The notes under the pieces: generated by a model
Told to the model about the DNA's origin: nothing
The model's database searches: none
What the model saw: only the letters and a program-made list of their open reading frames with translations
Made by a program: the position numbers and the translations under genes
Assembly (NCBI RefSeq): GCF_001458195.1
Contig: NZ_CYPU01000021.1
Location: 62,001-126,000, forward strand
Length of the DNA: 64,000 bases
Reading direction: 5' to 3'
DNA from: Ruegeria atlantica
GTDB lineage: Bacteria > Pseudomonadota > Alphaproteobacteria > Rhodobacterales > Rhodobacteraceae
Shown here: positions 1 to 7,785 of the stretch, piece by piece
Numbering within the stretch: position 1 is the stretch's first letter
Layout of the letters: the number at the start of each line of letters is the position of its first letter

Positions 1-264
1 GCCAAGGTGGCCAAACTGGCCCGGATCAAGGTCGAGGATGACGCGCTGCCTGCGCTGGCATCCGAATTCAACACCATCCTTGGCTTCATCGAGCAACTCA
101 ACGAGGTTGATATCGAAGGTGTCGAACCGATGGTTTCGGTCGAGCCGATGCGCCTAAAACGCCGCGAGGATGTGGTCACTGACGGCAACCAGCAAGACAA
201 GGTTCTGGCCAATGCCCCTGATGCGCGCGAAGGGTTCTTCGCTGTTCCCAAAGTTGTGGAGTAA
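1..264 (+). CDS. gatC: GatC, amidotransferase subunit C (5' partial)
   Basis: Subunit C of the GatCAB amidotransferase, which converts Glu-tRNA(Gln) and Asp-tRNA(Asn) to the correctly amidated forms in the cytoplasm. GatC is the small scaffold that stabilises GatA. The frame is open from base 1 ([13 protein letters not shown]) and ends with TAA, so 87 residues are visible. The family is about 95 residues, so only the first few codons lie outside the window; the ATG reached by reading GTGGCC onward is internal, not the start. Family features seen are the N-terminal KLARI helix, the [15 protein letters not shown] region and the VEPM segment. It lies 3 bases before gatA, as expected for a translationally linked gatCA pair. 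gatB is not in the window. Confidence 0.95.
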   Translation, partial: AKVAKLARIKVEDDALPALASEFNTILGFIEQLNEVDIEGVEPMVSVEPMRLKRREDVVTDGNQQDKVLANAPDAREGFFAVPKVVE

Positions 265-267
265 GAC

Positions 268-1755
268 ATGAGCGATCTGAACAAACTGGGCCTGGCCGAA
301 GCGCGCGACGCTCTGCGCGCTGGCGACGTAACCTCTGTCGAGCTGACCGAATCCTGCCTGAAGGCGATCGATGACGCCGACGCACTGAACGCTTTTGTCC
401 ACAAAACGCCCGAAATCGCGCTGGAGCGCGCCAAGGCGGCGGATGAGCGGATCAAAGCAGGCGACGCGCCGTCGATGTGCGGCCTGCCGATCGGCATCAA
501 GGATCTGTTCTGCACCAAAGGCGTACCCTCGCAGGCGGCATCTAAAATCCTCGAAGGGTTCAAGCCCGAATACGAATCCACTGTGTCTCAGCAACTGGCA
601 GATTCTGGCGCGGTGATGTTGGGCAAGCTGAACATGGACGAATTCGCCATGGGCTCGTCTAACGAAACTTCCGTGTATGGAAATGCGGTCAGCCCATGGC
701 GCCGGGGCAATGACGATGCGCAACTGACACCCGGTGGATCGTCCGGTGGGTCGGCCTCGGCCGTCGCTGCCGATCTTTGTCTTGCCGCCACCGGCACCGA
801 TACCGGCGGCTCGATCCGCCAGCCTGCTGCATTTGTTGGCATTACTGGTATCAAGCCGACTTATGGTCGTTGCTCGCGCTGGGGCATCGTTGCGTTCGCT
901 TCTTCATTGGATCAAGCCGGGCCGATGACCAAGAACGTGCGCGACGCTGCGATCATGCTCGAGGCCATGTGTGGTCATGATCCCAAGGATTCGACCAGCA
1001 CCGAACTGGCCGTTCCGAATTTTGAGGCGATGCTGACCGGCGATATCAAAGGCAAGAAAATCGGTATCCCCAAGGAATACCGTATGGACGGAATGCCTGC
1101 GGAAATCGAAAAGCTGTGGGCCGAAGGCGCTGAGATGCTGAAAGCAGCAGGCGCCGAGATTGTCGACATTTCGCTGCCGCACACCAAGTATGCGCTGCCC
1201 ACATACTACGTGATTGCCCCGGCCGAAGCGTCCTCGAACCTCGCCCGCTACGACGGTGTCCGCTATGGCCGCCGCGCGCAACTCGCGCAAGGCGATGGCA
1301 TTACCGAGATGTACGAAAAAACCCGCGCTGAAGGCTTTGGCCACGAAGTGCAGCGCCGTGTCATGATTGGCACCTATGTGCTGTCGGCAGGGTTCTATGA
1401 TGCCTACTATAACCGCGCTCGCAAGGTGCGGACCCTGATCAAGAAAGACTTCGAAGATGTCTTCGCCGCAGGGATCGACGCAATCCTGACGCCTGCTACC
1501 CCGTCGGCGTCCTTTGGTCTGGGCGAGATGACCGAGGCGGACCCGGTGCAGATGTACCTCAACGACGTCTTTACCGTGACAGTGAACCTTGCCGGTTTGC
1601 CCGGTATCTCGGTTCCCGCAGGTTTGGACCAACAGGGATTGCCGCTGGGTCTGCAGCTGATCGGCCGCCCGTGGGAAGAAGGCGATTTGCTGAACACAGC
1701 TTATGCGTTGGAAAGTGCCGGTGGATTTGTGGCCAAGCCGGGCAAATGGTGGTAA
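268..1755 (+). CDS. gatA: GatA, Asp/Glu-tRNA amidotransferase subunit A
   Basis: Glutamine-hydrolysing subunit of GatCAB. It is an amidase-signature enzyme that releases ammonia from glutamine and passes it to GatB. The 495-residue length is typical. The Ser-cisSer-Lys triad can be placed as K78 (in [10 protein letters not shown]), S158 (in [10 protein letters not shown]) and S182 (in [11 protein letters not shown]). The C-terminal part carries the usual [12 protein letters not shown] and [10 protein letters not shown] segments. The ATG follows gatC by 3 bases with a GGAGT-like sequence (overlapping the gatC stop) as ribosome site. No terminator is seen before the next gene 40 bases on. Assignment is very secure from the gatCA context and motifs. 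Confidence 0.97.
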   Translation: MSDLNKLGLAEARDALRAGDVTSVELTESCLKAIDDADALNAFVHKTPEIALERAKAADERIKAGDAPSMCGLPIGIKDLFCTKGVPSQAASKILEGFKPEYESTVSQQLADSGAVMLGKLNMDEFAMGSSNETSVYGNAVSPWRRGNDDAQLTPGGSSGGSASAVAADLCLAATGTDTGGSIRQPAAFVGITGIKPTYGRCSRWGIVAFASSLDQAGPMTKNVRDAAIMLEAMCGHDPKDSTSTELAVPNFEAMLTGDIKGKKIGIPKEYRMDGMPAEIEKLWAEGAEMLKAAGAEIVDISLPHTKYALPTYYVIAPAEASSNLARYDGVRYGRRAQLAQGDGITEMYEKTRAEGFGHEVQRRVMIGTYVLSAGFYDAYYNRARKVRTLIKKDFEDVFAAGIDAILTPATPSASFGLGEMTEADPVQMYLNDVFTVTVNLAGLPGISVPAGLDQQGLPLGLQLIGRPWEEGDLLNTAYALESAGGFVAKPGKWW

Positions 1756-1795
1756 TCCTCGGATCAGGCAAGACCAGCTAAAACGGAGCAGCTGA

Positions 1796-2494
1796 ATGCG
1801 CTTTACGCTTCTGATCCCCGCAATCGGGCTTATGGCCGCCTGTAACACGGTGGCCCCGGTCCAGGGTACAGGATTCAACACGCCTCAATATCAGGCGCAG
1901 CGCGAGGCGGCGCTAGCCGGACAAGGCTATACCGGCAACCCATTGACTGGCCCTGCTGAGGCTTCAGAACAACAACTGGGCGCACCCGGCAGCACCCCAA
2001 CCGGGGATAACGCTGATATCGCGTCGGCAACGGCAGCTGCATTGGCCAACACGTCGGGGCAAAGCACGTTGACGCAAGTTCCGCTGTCTGCCGCCAGTAA
2101 CAATGCGATCTCCGACGAACAGGATTTCGCGGCTGTATCAGGACGTCGCACGATCGAAAACGACGCGGCCCTGATTCAACAGAACCGCCAGACCTACGAA
2201 GTTGTCAACCCGACTGCTGTTCCGCAGCGCGGATCGGCCGGCCAGCCCAATATCGTACAATACGCTCTAAGCACCTCGAATCCCGTCGGCACGCAGCTAT
2301 ACAGTCGCGCAGGCCTTAATCTCGAGGCTAAAGCCCAGCGGAATTGCGCCAAGTTCCCGTCGCCTGATCAGGCTCAGATCGAGTTCCTGGCCAATGGTGG
2401 CCCACAGCGTGATCGCAACGGGCTGGACCCGGATGGCGACGGATACGCTTGTGGCTGGGATCCCAGTGCCTTCCGTAGCGCCGTCAACAACTGA
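1796..2494 (+). CDS. Excalibur-like lipoprotein, cell envelope
   Basis: A 232-residue predicted lipoprotein of unknown role. The N-terminus is a lipoprotein signal with lipobox LMAAC and lipidated Cys16. Residues 40-190 are low-complexity, rich in Ala, Gln, Ser and Thr, and probably extended. The last 50 residues form a compact Cys-containing domain ending in DPDGDGYACGWDP, which resembles the Ca-binding excalibur motif (DxDxDGxxC) found in envelope and nuclease-associated proteins. A second Cys in RNCAKFPS could pair with it. The stop codon lies inside the next gene, a peptidoglycan amidase, so the two are probably co-translated; a wall-related role is inferred from that only. Confidence 0.75.
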   Translation: MRFTLLIPAIGLMAACNTVAPVQGTGFNTPQYQAQREAALAGQGYTGNPLTGPAEASEQQLGAPGSTPTGDNADIASATAAALANTSGQSTLTQVPLSAASNNAISDEQDFAAVSGRRTIENDAALIQQNRQTYEVVNPTAVPQRGSAGQPNIVQYALSTSNPVGTQLYSRAGLNLEAKAQRNCAKFPSPDQAQIEFLANGGPQRDRNGLDPDGDGYACGWDPSAFRSAVNN

Positions 2495-3155
2495 CGCATT
2501 GGCGCCGATCTGGCACCTATCGCCCAATTTCGGGCTGCGTAGGGACGGGTTGAAGCCGTCCCTGATCGTTTTGCACTATACGGCTATGAACAACGCGCAA
2601 GAAGCGCTGGACAGGTTATGCGACCCCGTCCACGAAGTGTCGGCGCATTACCTGATTGGTGGTGACGGGACGCTCTGGCAGTTGGTGCGGGAAGAGGACC
2701 GCGCCTGGCACGCAGGGGCGGGCGAGTGGCACGGTCAGAGCGACATTAACTCCCGTTCGATTGGTATCGAATTGGATAACACCGGCAAACACCCGTTCTC
2801 AGAACCGCAAATGCAACGGTTGGAGAAATTGTTGCATAAGGTTATGCACCGTTGGGCCATCCAGCCAAACGGCGTTATCGGCCATTCCGACATGGCACCC
2901 GGGCGAAAATTCGATCCGGGTCCACGATTTGACTGGCTGCGCCTCGAGCGCAACGCGCTGGCCGCACCGCGCGAACAAGGCGATGGTCGACAAGATGCCC
3001 CACAGGACCGATTTCGTACTCTGGCCCAAGCGGCCGGATTCAGTGCTGAAGTAGACGACGAAACCCTGCTGAGTGCCGTTCGTCTGCGATATCGCCCCTG
3101 GGGCAAAGGGCCATTGCGGCCAGCCGACTTCGCGCCCTTGACCCCACATTCCTGA
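2466..3155 (+). CDS. N-acetylmuramoyl-L-alanine amidase, AmpD-like
   Basis: Zinc amidase (amidase_2/AmpD fold) that cleaves the bond between N-acetylmuramic acid and L-alanine in peptidoglycan or its recycled fragments. Numbered from the chosen start, the first zinc ligand is H37 in LIVLHYTAM. The SIGIELDNTG strand and VIGHSDMAPGRKFDPGP, with the second His and the catalytic-site Asp, follow. No signal peptide is seen from this start, which favours a cytoplasmic recycling enzyme. The start is uncertain: GTG 2466 has GGGA five bases upstream and gives 229 residues; TTG 2499 and an upstream ATG at 2394 are alternatives. With GTG 2466 the gene overlaps the lipoprotein by 29 bases. Confidence 0.85.
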   Translation: MPSVAPSTTDALAPIWHLSPNFGLRRDGLKPSLIVLHYTAMNNAQEALDRLCDPVHEVSAHYLIGGDGTLWQLVREEDRAWHAGAGEWHGQSDINSRSIGIELDNTGKHPFSEPQMQRLEKLLHKVMHRWAIQPNGVIGHSDMAPGRKFDPGPRFDWLRLERNALAAPREQGDGRQDAPQDRFRTLAQAAGFSAEVDDETLLSAVRLRYRPWGKGPLRPADFAPLTPHS

Positions 3156-3240
3156 TCCGCACTTCATCTGGCAAAATTATCCCGGGGTTGAATTGGCCGC
3201 AGGCCAAGAAGGTGCTGGCCCCTTCGCACGCTCTCTACTC

Positions 3241-3270
3241 TTGACGCGGCTTGGCACAAGGCATACCCAC
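3241..3270 (+). promoter_or_regulatory. Predicted sigma-70 promoter of rnpB
   Basis: TTGACG at 3241-3246 is a good -35 box. About 17 bases later the CATACC/TACCCA stretch is a plausible -10, and the RNase P RNA 5' stem begins a few bases after it. The spacing fits a vegetative promoter. Position is inferred from the RNA start, not measured. Confidence 0.5.
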
Positions 3271-3274
3271 CGCT

Positions 3275-3677
3275 TGCGCGGAGGGCCGGATGGCCGCTGG
3301 GGTCGCAAGGCCCGAGAGGAAAGTCCGGACTCCACAAGACAACGGTGCCGGGTAACGCCCGGGCGGGGAAACCCGACGGAAAGCGCCACAGAAATCAGAC
3401 CGCCCTGGACTTCGGTCCGCGGTAAGGGTGAAACGGTGGGGTAAGAGCCCACCGCGCCGCTGGCAACAGTGGCGGCACGGCAAGCCCCACCGGGAGCAAT
3501 GCCAAATAGGGTCCCCTCGCGGGCCGGTCGGCGTCAGCCGATACCGCCGCTAGGCACGTCCTGGCCAAGAGGGACCGGGTTGGCAGCTTGAGCCGCGCAG
3601 CAATGCACGGCCTAGAGGAATGGTCATCGAAGGGGGCAACCCCGGAACAAGATCCGGCTTACAGGCCCTCCGCGCAT
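3275..3677 (+). ncRNA. rnpB: RNase P RNA, bacterial class A
   Basis: Catalytic RNA of RNase P, which removes 5' leaders from tRNA precursors. The ends pair as the P1 stem: GCGCGGAGGGC near 3276 with GCCCTCCGCGC near 3665-3675. The class A landmarks follow in order: GAGGAAAGTCCGGACTCC (CR-I, P4 5' strand) near 3315, a GGGTAACGCCCGG hairpin, GGTAAGGGTGAAACGGTG near 3421, and GAGGAATGGTCATCG with ACAAGATCCGGCTTACAG (CR-IV/V, P4 3' strand) near 3615-3664. Length of about 400 bases is normal. Protein frames through this region are discarded. Confidence 0.97.
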
Positions 3678-3685
3678 AACTCTGT

Positions 3686-4018
3686 TCACTTACCGGGCGG
3701 CGTGTAAGCCCCGGTCAGTTTGGCGGCCATCTTGGTAATGGCGGCAAAGTCTTTCGCCTTCCAGGCGCGTACTGTTTCGACGTTTGATACTGCACCCGAG
3801 GCCGCAACGGCCATTCCAATTGCTACTGCGTCAGTGCCATCCGGAACTTCGCTTACGACCACCACGTCATTTTCGCCGGTCGTCATATAAAAGCCCAAAA
3901 GCTTGCCGCCGACTTTTTTCAACAACGCCCGGACGGCCGCCGTGCGGTCTGCGGGCTTCTTTAGCATTCCTTTGACGCCATCCTGGGAGTAGGTCGCATA
4001 AGTGATGAAAATAGGCAT
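3686..4018 (-). CDS. GYD domain protein
   Basis: A 110-residue single-domain protein of the GYD family (named for a short Gly-Tyr-Asp motif; ferredoxin-like fold suspected). Function is unknown. It starts MPIFITYATYSQDGVKG and carries GKLLGFYMTTGENDVVVVSEVPD, the usual core with the motif degenerated. No signal peptide, so probably cytoplasmic. The ATG at 4018 has AAGGAGT just upstream; the frame runs open further up but those residues look like read-through of neighbouring DNA. It is the last gene of a minus-strand unit after DUF1326 and DUF2182 proteins, with a 68-base gap. GYD genes often stand alone, so the link to its neighbours is only positional. Confidence 0.85.
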   Translation of the reverse strand: MPIFITYATYSQDGVKGMLKKPADRTAAVRALLKKVGGKLLGFYMTTGENDVVVVSEVPDGTDAVAIGMAVAASGAVSNVETVRAWKAKDFAAITKMAAKLTGAYTPPGK

Positions 4019-4086
4019 CAGTCTACTCCTTGTTTCAATGGTTTGGAACGCTGAAATTGGCCGGTTCCGCGGCCTGGAAACGGGAT

Positions 4087-4929
4087 CTAAAAAATGCTCA
4101 TAACGGCGTCCAGGACTACCCAGAGACCCACGGCAATCAGGGCCAAGCCAGTCAAAGTGGGCAACCAGCGTGCGCCCGGCAGCAACTTTTCCAAAGCCAC
4201 GTAAATGGCGATTCCGGCAATCCAGTACAGATTCATGATCCCGCCGACGAACAGCAGCGCCATCAAGGCCCAGCAACAGCCCAGACAGTACAGCCCATGC
4301 AGAGCACCAATTCGGAACGCACCATATGCGCCAGGTTTGTGATGATCGGCGATGAATCGCGCAGGGCTTTGACAATGCCGCAGACAGGCGGACTTGAGGT
4401 CCGACAACTGATACGCGCCCGCCGTAATCAGGACGCAGCCAGCAAATGTTTTGGACCGGATTGTCATCATTGGACCATCGGACAGCCCGATGCTTTCCAG
4501 CCCCCATTGCAACCCCGTCGCGGCAAGGCTGAATAAAGCCCAGGCGATCAGGTAGCCTGCGAGAAAGCAAAAGCTGAACTGCGCGGCCTTATCACGTTCG
4601 GGTCCCGCACGCTTTATCGCCGAATACAGCAAGACCGCAGGTGCAGCGCTGGGGGTCATCATCGCGATCATCATGACCCACCACATCAGAAAGATCAGGA
4701 TTGCGTATTGCAGGTCCCAAAGGGGCGCTACGCCCATTTGCATGGGCTCTCCGATCGGACCCGCCATTCGCGTCATCTCGGTAGCGGTCATGTTCATGCC
4801 GATCCCGGCGATGGTGTACCAGGCTGCAACCAGAACAATCAGCGACACACCGAACAGCACGATGACCCGCTCACGCCGCATAAGTCGCTCGACCGCCCCA
4901 GTGCGGGGCGGTGTGGGATGGGATGTCAT
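4087..4929 (-). CDS. DUF2182 membrane protein, putative metal-binding
   Basis: A 280-residue polytopic inner-membrane protein of the DUF2182 family (COG5486, described only as a predicted metal-binding membrane protein). About seven hydrophobic segments are visible. Family hallmarks are the Met-rich MWWVMMIAMMTPSA in an early helix, a loop with LKSACLRHC, and GLYCLGCCWALM in a later helix, so Met, Cys and His residues cluster as in metal-handling proteins. ATG 4929 was chosen because GGGGGTC lies upstream and it falls 13 bases after the stop of the DUF1326 gene; an upstream ATG at 4959 would overlap that gene. Co-occurrence with DUF1326 suggests a partnership. No substrate is known. Confidence 0.85.
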   Translation of the reverse strand: MTSHPTPPRTGAVERLMRRERVIVLFGVSLIVLVAAWYTIAGIGMNMTATEMTRMAGPIGEPMQMGVAPLWDLQYAILIFLMWWVMMIAMMTPSAAPAVLLYSAIKRAGPERDKAAQFSFCFLAGYLIAWALFSLAATGLQWGLESIGLSDGPMMTIRSKTFAGCVLITAGAYQLSDLKSACLRHCQSPARFIADHHKPGAYGAFRIGALHGLYCLGCCWALMALLFVGGIMNLYWIAGIAIYVALEKLLPGARWLPTLTGLALIAVGLWVVLDAVMSIF

Positions 4930-4942
4930 GATGACCCCCGGA

Positions 4943-5578
4943 TCAGGCGCCCAGGACACCGTGGCCCGAAATGTTCAGGTGGGCCAAATGAGCGTGCGTC
5001 GCGTCAAAGGTCAGGCTAATTTCGCCGCCATGTGTCTTGGCAGAGCCCGAGGCAGCTTCGGCGTGCCGGTATTCAAACCCGTTTGGCAGCTGAATTGACG
5101 CCCGGTGCGCCGCACCCGAAACGATATGCGGAATCGGGCTGACTTCGACATCGAAGATGCCGTTCACCTTTGCAAACCCGGTGCGCTCGTCGCGGTCCCA
5201 GTTCAGCTCGATCGGAACGAAAAGCGTTTCATGTTTGGTCGGAGCCATGGCGCTATAGACATACCAGAAGGTTGCCATTTCATCGGTATCTTCACCGGTC
5301 ATGATAGCTTGCAGGGCCGCGCGCTGATCGGCGCTGGCGCTGGCATCTATGATCAGTTGCATCTGACCGTTGCCCTCATGGATCGGGCCAGGCCAATAGT
5401 ACACCCCAGCCGCCCTTACGCCAGCCAGATCTGTGTCCCCATAGTGGCCGCTTTCGATGTCGAATACGACGACGGCCTCGCAATTGCCATGTGTCGGAAG
5501 TACGCTGAACTGGCAAGGACAACCGAAGTTGCAGTTACAGTTGGCCAGCTCTTCGCCCTTAATGGTCCATTCAGTCAT
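4943..5578 (-). CDS. DUF1326 protein with Cys-rich N-terminus
   Basis: A 211-residue protein of DUF1326 (COG5588), function unknown. The N-terminus carries the dense cysteine motif NCNCNFGCPCQF, and the rest is predicted as beta-rich with VVVFDIESGHYGD and a C-terminal HAHLAHLNISG. The Cys cluster could bind a metal or form disulfides; this is inference. No signal peptide or membrane segment is seen, so it is probably cytoplasmic and peripheral to the DUF2182 partner, whose gene follows 13 bases on. First gene of the three-gene unit. A perfect 7-bp dyad at 5602-5622 stands 23 bases upstream of the ATG and may be its operator. Confidence 0.87.
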   Translation of the reverse strand: MTEWTIKGEELANCNCNFGCPCQFSVLPTHGNCEAVVVFDIESGHYGDTDLAGVRAAGVYYWPGPIHEGNGQMQLIIDASASADQRAALQAIMTGEDTDEMATFWYVYSAMAPTKHETLFVPIELNWDRDERTGFAKVNGIFDVEVSPIPHIVSGAAHRASIQLPNGFEYRHAEAASGSAKTHGGEISLTFDATHAHLAHLNISGHGVLGA

Positions 5579-5894
5579 GATGCCCCCTAAACAAAATCAA
5601 TCGTGCAAACCCTGCTTGCACGGTTGCTTGCCTGTTCATGGAGCCTCGAAGATCGAGCCGAAAATTGGCTTCTTTAGATTGTTGATGGCGCGGTAGGTAT
5701 CACATATTCGAATTTCTGACAAATTAGACATGCGCTTGTGCGGGAATACGCCTGTTACATGTTCACTTGGTGAAACGAAGCCACCATTGGTCAGCTTTGC
5801 GCTAGCGTTAGGGCATCTGCTTTATCTGCGGATTTTTGAGTCGCAGATATCTGCTATATTGCAAAAACGCATTTTGAATATTGGGAGGATTGTT
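5579..5894. other. 316-base divergent intergenic region
   Basis: Separates the DUF1326 operon (minus) from the TerB-like gene (plus). It holds the dyad at 5602-5622 and an A+T-rich stretch near 5830-5880 with TATATT at 5855-5860, a possible -10 box for the plus-strand gene. No convincing coding frame or RNA gene was seen. Confidence 0.5.
5602..5622. promoter_or_regulatory. Perfect dyad upstream of the DUF1326 operon
   Basis: CGTGCAA at 5602-5608 is repeated inverted as TTGCACG at 5616-5622 with a 7-base spacer. It lies 23 bases before the DUF1326 start codon, where a repressor or activator would act. No T-run follows, so it is not an intrinsic terminator. The cognate regulator is unknown. 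Confidence 0.5.
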
Positions 5895-6599
5895 ATGAGT
5901 TTCATGAAGGCACTGGCTTCGGTCGCAGTTGGATTTGCTGCAGCAAAAGGCATGGAAAAGTACAAGCAAATGGGCGGGATGGCCGGTCTGCAAGATATGA
6001 TGCAGGGCGCCGGGGGCGGCTTTGGCATGGATCAACTGGGCAAGATGGCAGAACAGTTCGGGATGCCGGGGGGTGCCGGTGGGCTCCAGGAGATAATTGG
6101 AAAGCTTGGCATGGCCAATCCGGCCGGGGCCGCAGGTCTTGGTGGGCTGATGAATGCGATGCAGGGGGCAGCAAAATCAGGCAGCCAGCAGACCGCCGAC
6201 ATGATGGATACGGTATTCAAAGGCACACCCGGGGGCGCGGCGATGGAGGAGCAGGCCAAGCTGATGCTGCGCGCGATGATCCAGGCAGCCAAGGCGGACG
6301 GAGAGCTAGATGAGCAAGAGAAGGAAACCATTCTGGGCGAATTGGGTGATGACATCAGCGATGAAGAACGCGCCTTTGTCCAGGATCAGTTGAATGGCCC
6401 GATTGATGTTATCGGCCTGGCTGCTGATTCCGGTGCGCCATTAAAAGCGCAAGTCTATGCCACGTCTCTGGCGGCGATTCGTCTGGATAACCAGCGCGAG
6501 GCCTCTTACCTTGTTCAACTGGCCACCGCGTTGGGTCTATCTGATGCCGAACGCGACCAGATTCACACGTATATGGGCGCGCCGACCCTTTCGACGTAG
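5895..6599 (+). CDS. DUF533/TerB-like protein
   Basis: A 234-residue protein with a C-terminal TerB-like all-helical domain of the DUF533 type. Residues 1-95 are Gly- and Met-rich (GGGFGMDQLGKMAEQFGMPGG) and start with a short hydrophobic stretch. Residues 110-234 hold the helical domain: EEQAKLMLRAMIQAAKADG, ELGDDISDEERAFV and the terminal LATALGLSDAERDQIH. DUF533 proteins are often annotated as inner-membrane YebE-like or tellurite-resistance-like, but no tellurite role is shown. ATG 5895 has GGGAGG eight bases upstream, so it is preferred over the longer frame from 5730. Confidence 0.85.
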   Translation: MSFMKALASVAVGFAAAKGMEKYKQMGGMAGLQDMMQGAGGGFGMDQLGKMAEQFGMPGGAGGLQEIIGKLGMANPAGAAGLGGLMNAMQGAAKSGSQQTADMMDTVFKGTPGGAAMEEQAKLMLRAMIQAAKADGELDEQEKETILGELGDDISDEERAFVQDQLNGPIDVIGLAADSGAPLKAQVYATSLAAIRLDNQREASYLVQLATALGLSDAERDQIHTYMGAPTLST

Positions 6600-6638
6600 G
6601 CCTGATCCCTGATCAGCCGATCATGTGCCCAATTGCCC

Positions 6639-6666
6639 TTGACACGAGCCGTGCAAGGCGTAAAAG
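6639..6666 (+). promoter_or_regulatory. Predicted promoter of rpmG
   Basis: TTGACA at 6639-6644 matches the sigma-70 -35 consensus. After 16 bases TAAAAG at 6661-6666 can serve as -10. The rpmG start codon is 60 bases further on. No experimental support. Confidence 0.45.
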
Positions 6667-6725
6667 CGCACGCTCATAGGAATTCAACCGAAAGGCCCCT
6701 GCCTTTTCGGACGCAGGAGATAACC

Positions 6726-6893
6726 ATGGCGAAGCCGACGACAATCAAGATCCGTCTGAACTCGACCGCGGGCACGGGCCACTTCTACGTGACCAAAAAG
6801 AACGCTCGCACCATGACCGAGAAAATGATCGTTCGTAAATACGATCCGGTTGCTCGGAAACATGTCGAGTACAAGGAAGGCAAGATCAAGTAA
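6726..6893 (+). CDS. rpmG: Ribosomal protein bL33
   Basis: Large-subunit ribosomal protein L33, 55 residues, basic, located near the E site. It begins [20 protein letters not shown] and contains [14 protein letters not shown] and [14 protein letters not shown], which are the family core. This is the cysteine-free form, with no zinc-ribbon CxxC pairs, as usual in alphaproteobacteria. ATG 6726 follows a GCAGGAG ribosome site. It is monocistronic: a consensus-like promoter precedes it and an intrinsic terminator follows 27 bases after the stop. Confidence 0.97.
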   Translation: MAKPTTIKIRLNSTAGTGHFYVTKKNARTMTEKMIVRKYDPVARKHVEYKEGKIK

Positions 6894-6920
6894 TCTGCCG
6901 TCCAACTTGGACAGAATGTA

Positions 6921-6950
6921 AAAGGGTTTCGCTGATGCGGAACCCTTTTT
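6921..6950 (+). terminator. Intrinsic terminator after rpmG
   Basis: AAAGGGTT (6921-6928) pairs with AACCCTTT (6941-6948), extended by CGC/GCG inside, and ends in TTTTT. It sits 27 bases after the rpmG stop. Confidence 0.85.
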
Positions 6951-7102
6951 CTTTGTGCATGCGGCTGGGTGAAATGCCCGAAATCAGAAACTGGCCGTTG
7001 CAGTGGCGCATCAGCGTAACGGCTATTCGGTTGGGCGGCGGGTTGCTTTTTGGAACCCCTTGGCCATACGCTTCAGCAAATCGTTCCAAAATGTTGGTCG
7101 CC

Positions 7103-7609
7103 ATGAAAAAAATCTTGTTATCCACAATTGCCGTTTTCACACTTGCGGCTTGTGAAGACCCCTATAACCGATCGGGCGTTGGCTTCACGGGCATCGATGG
7201 TGAGCCCCGGACCCTCTCGGATGTTCCGGGTGCGGTCTCGTTCCTTCCTGACGCCACTAATATTCCTGCGGAACTGGCTTTGTTGCCATCCATCCCGGTC
7301 GTAACGGATCAGACCGACGCGGAAAAAATAGCCCGCGTCGCGATCGACAACGGTGGGCGCAGCGATACAAACTCAGTCGTTCTGACCGGTTCGGACATGA
7401 ACCTGTTCTTAAGCACAGTCAGCGTTAACGGCACTTTGTTCGGAGTTCTTCGAACCGCAAACAACAGCACCCGCGTGGACAACGACATCGGCGCAGCCTT
7501 TGGCCAAAATGCCGAACAGTTTACCGGGTGCTTGCCTGCAGGTGACGTGTTCCGCAAGGGGTCGTCGTCGCGCAGCTCGGGTTTTGCGGTTGCGCTGAAC
7601 TGCAGCTGA
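7103..7609 (+). CDS. Roseobacter-type lipoprotein, unknown function
   Basis: A 168-residue predicted lipoprotein. The signal MKKILLSTIAVFTLAACEDP ends in lipobox LAAC, so Cys17 should be lipidated. The mature part is a small domain with no family I can name; visible blocks are EKIARVAIDNGGRSDTN, TVSVNGTLFGVLRTANN and a late pair of Cys (TGCLPAGDVF and ALNCS) that could form a disulfide. ATG 7103 is chosen because it begins the signal peptide; ATG 7091 would add four residues. A strong terminator follows 25 bases after the stop, so it is the end of its transcript. Confidence 0.7.
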   Translation: MKKILLSTIAVFTLAACEDPYNRSGVGFTGIDGEPRTLSDVPGAVSFLPDATNIPAELALLPSIPVVTDQTDAEKIARVAIDNGGRSDTNSVVLTGSDMNLFLSTVSVNGTLFGVLRTANNSTRVDNDIGAAFGQNAEQFTGCLPAGDVFRKGSSSRSSGFAVALNCS

Positions 7610-7634
7610 TCGAACCACGCAGTTACGAAATGAT

Positions 7635-7665
7635 AAGCCTCCACTGTCTCGGTGGAGGCTTTTTT
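7635..7665 (+). terminator. Intrinsic terminator after the lipoprotein gene
   Basis: Ten-base arms AAGCCTCCAC (7635-7644) and GTGGAGGCTT (7652-7661) with a 7-base loop, followed by a run of T to 7665. Confidence 0.9.
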
Positions 7666-7733
7666 GTTCTTGGCGACATAAGTCTGCGCCGCCTGTTTGC
7701 CGTCCTGGGCAGGATGCCATGCAACGAGGCAAA

Positions 7734-7761
7734 CAAAAAAAGCGGGCCAAATCTGGCCCGC
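7734..7761 (-). terminator. Intrinsic terminator of the Bax inhibitor-1 gene
   Basis: Read on the minus strand: GCGGGCCA, loop, TGGCCCGC, then a run of T (the A-run at 7734-7741 on the plus strand). It lies 24 bases after the stop of the minus-strand gene at 7786. Confidence 0.9.
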
Positions 7762-7785
7762 CTTTGAAATCGAATTCCGGCTGTC

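Noticed and set aside
3177..3452. Short frames on both strands over 3177-3483
   Set aside because: The region is RNase P RNA; the conserved RNA motifs explain it.
4019..4570. N-terminal extension of the GYD protein to 4570
   Set aside because: It overlaps the DUF2182 gene and carries no GYD similarity; ATG 4018 has its own ribosome site.
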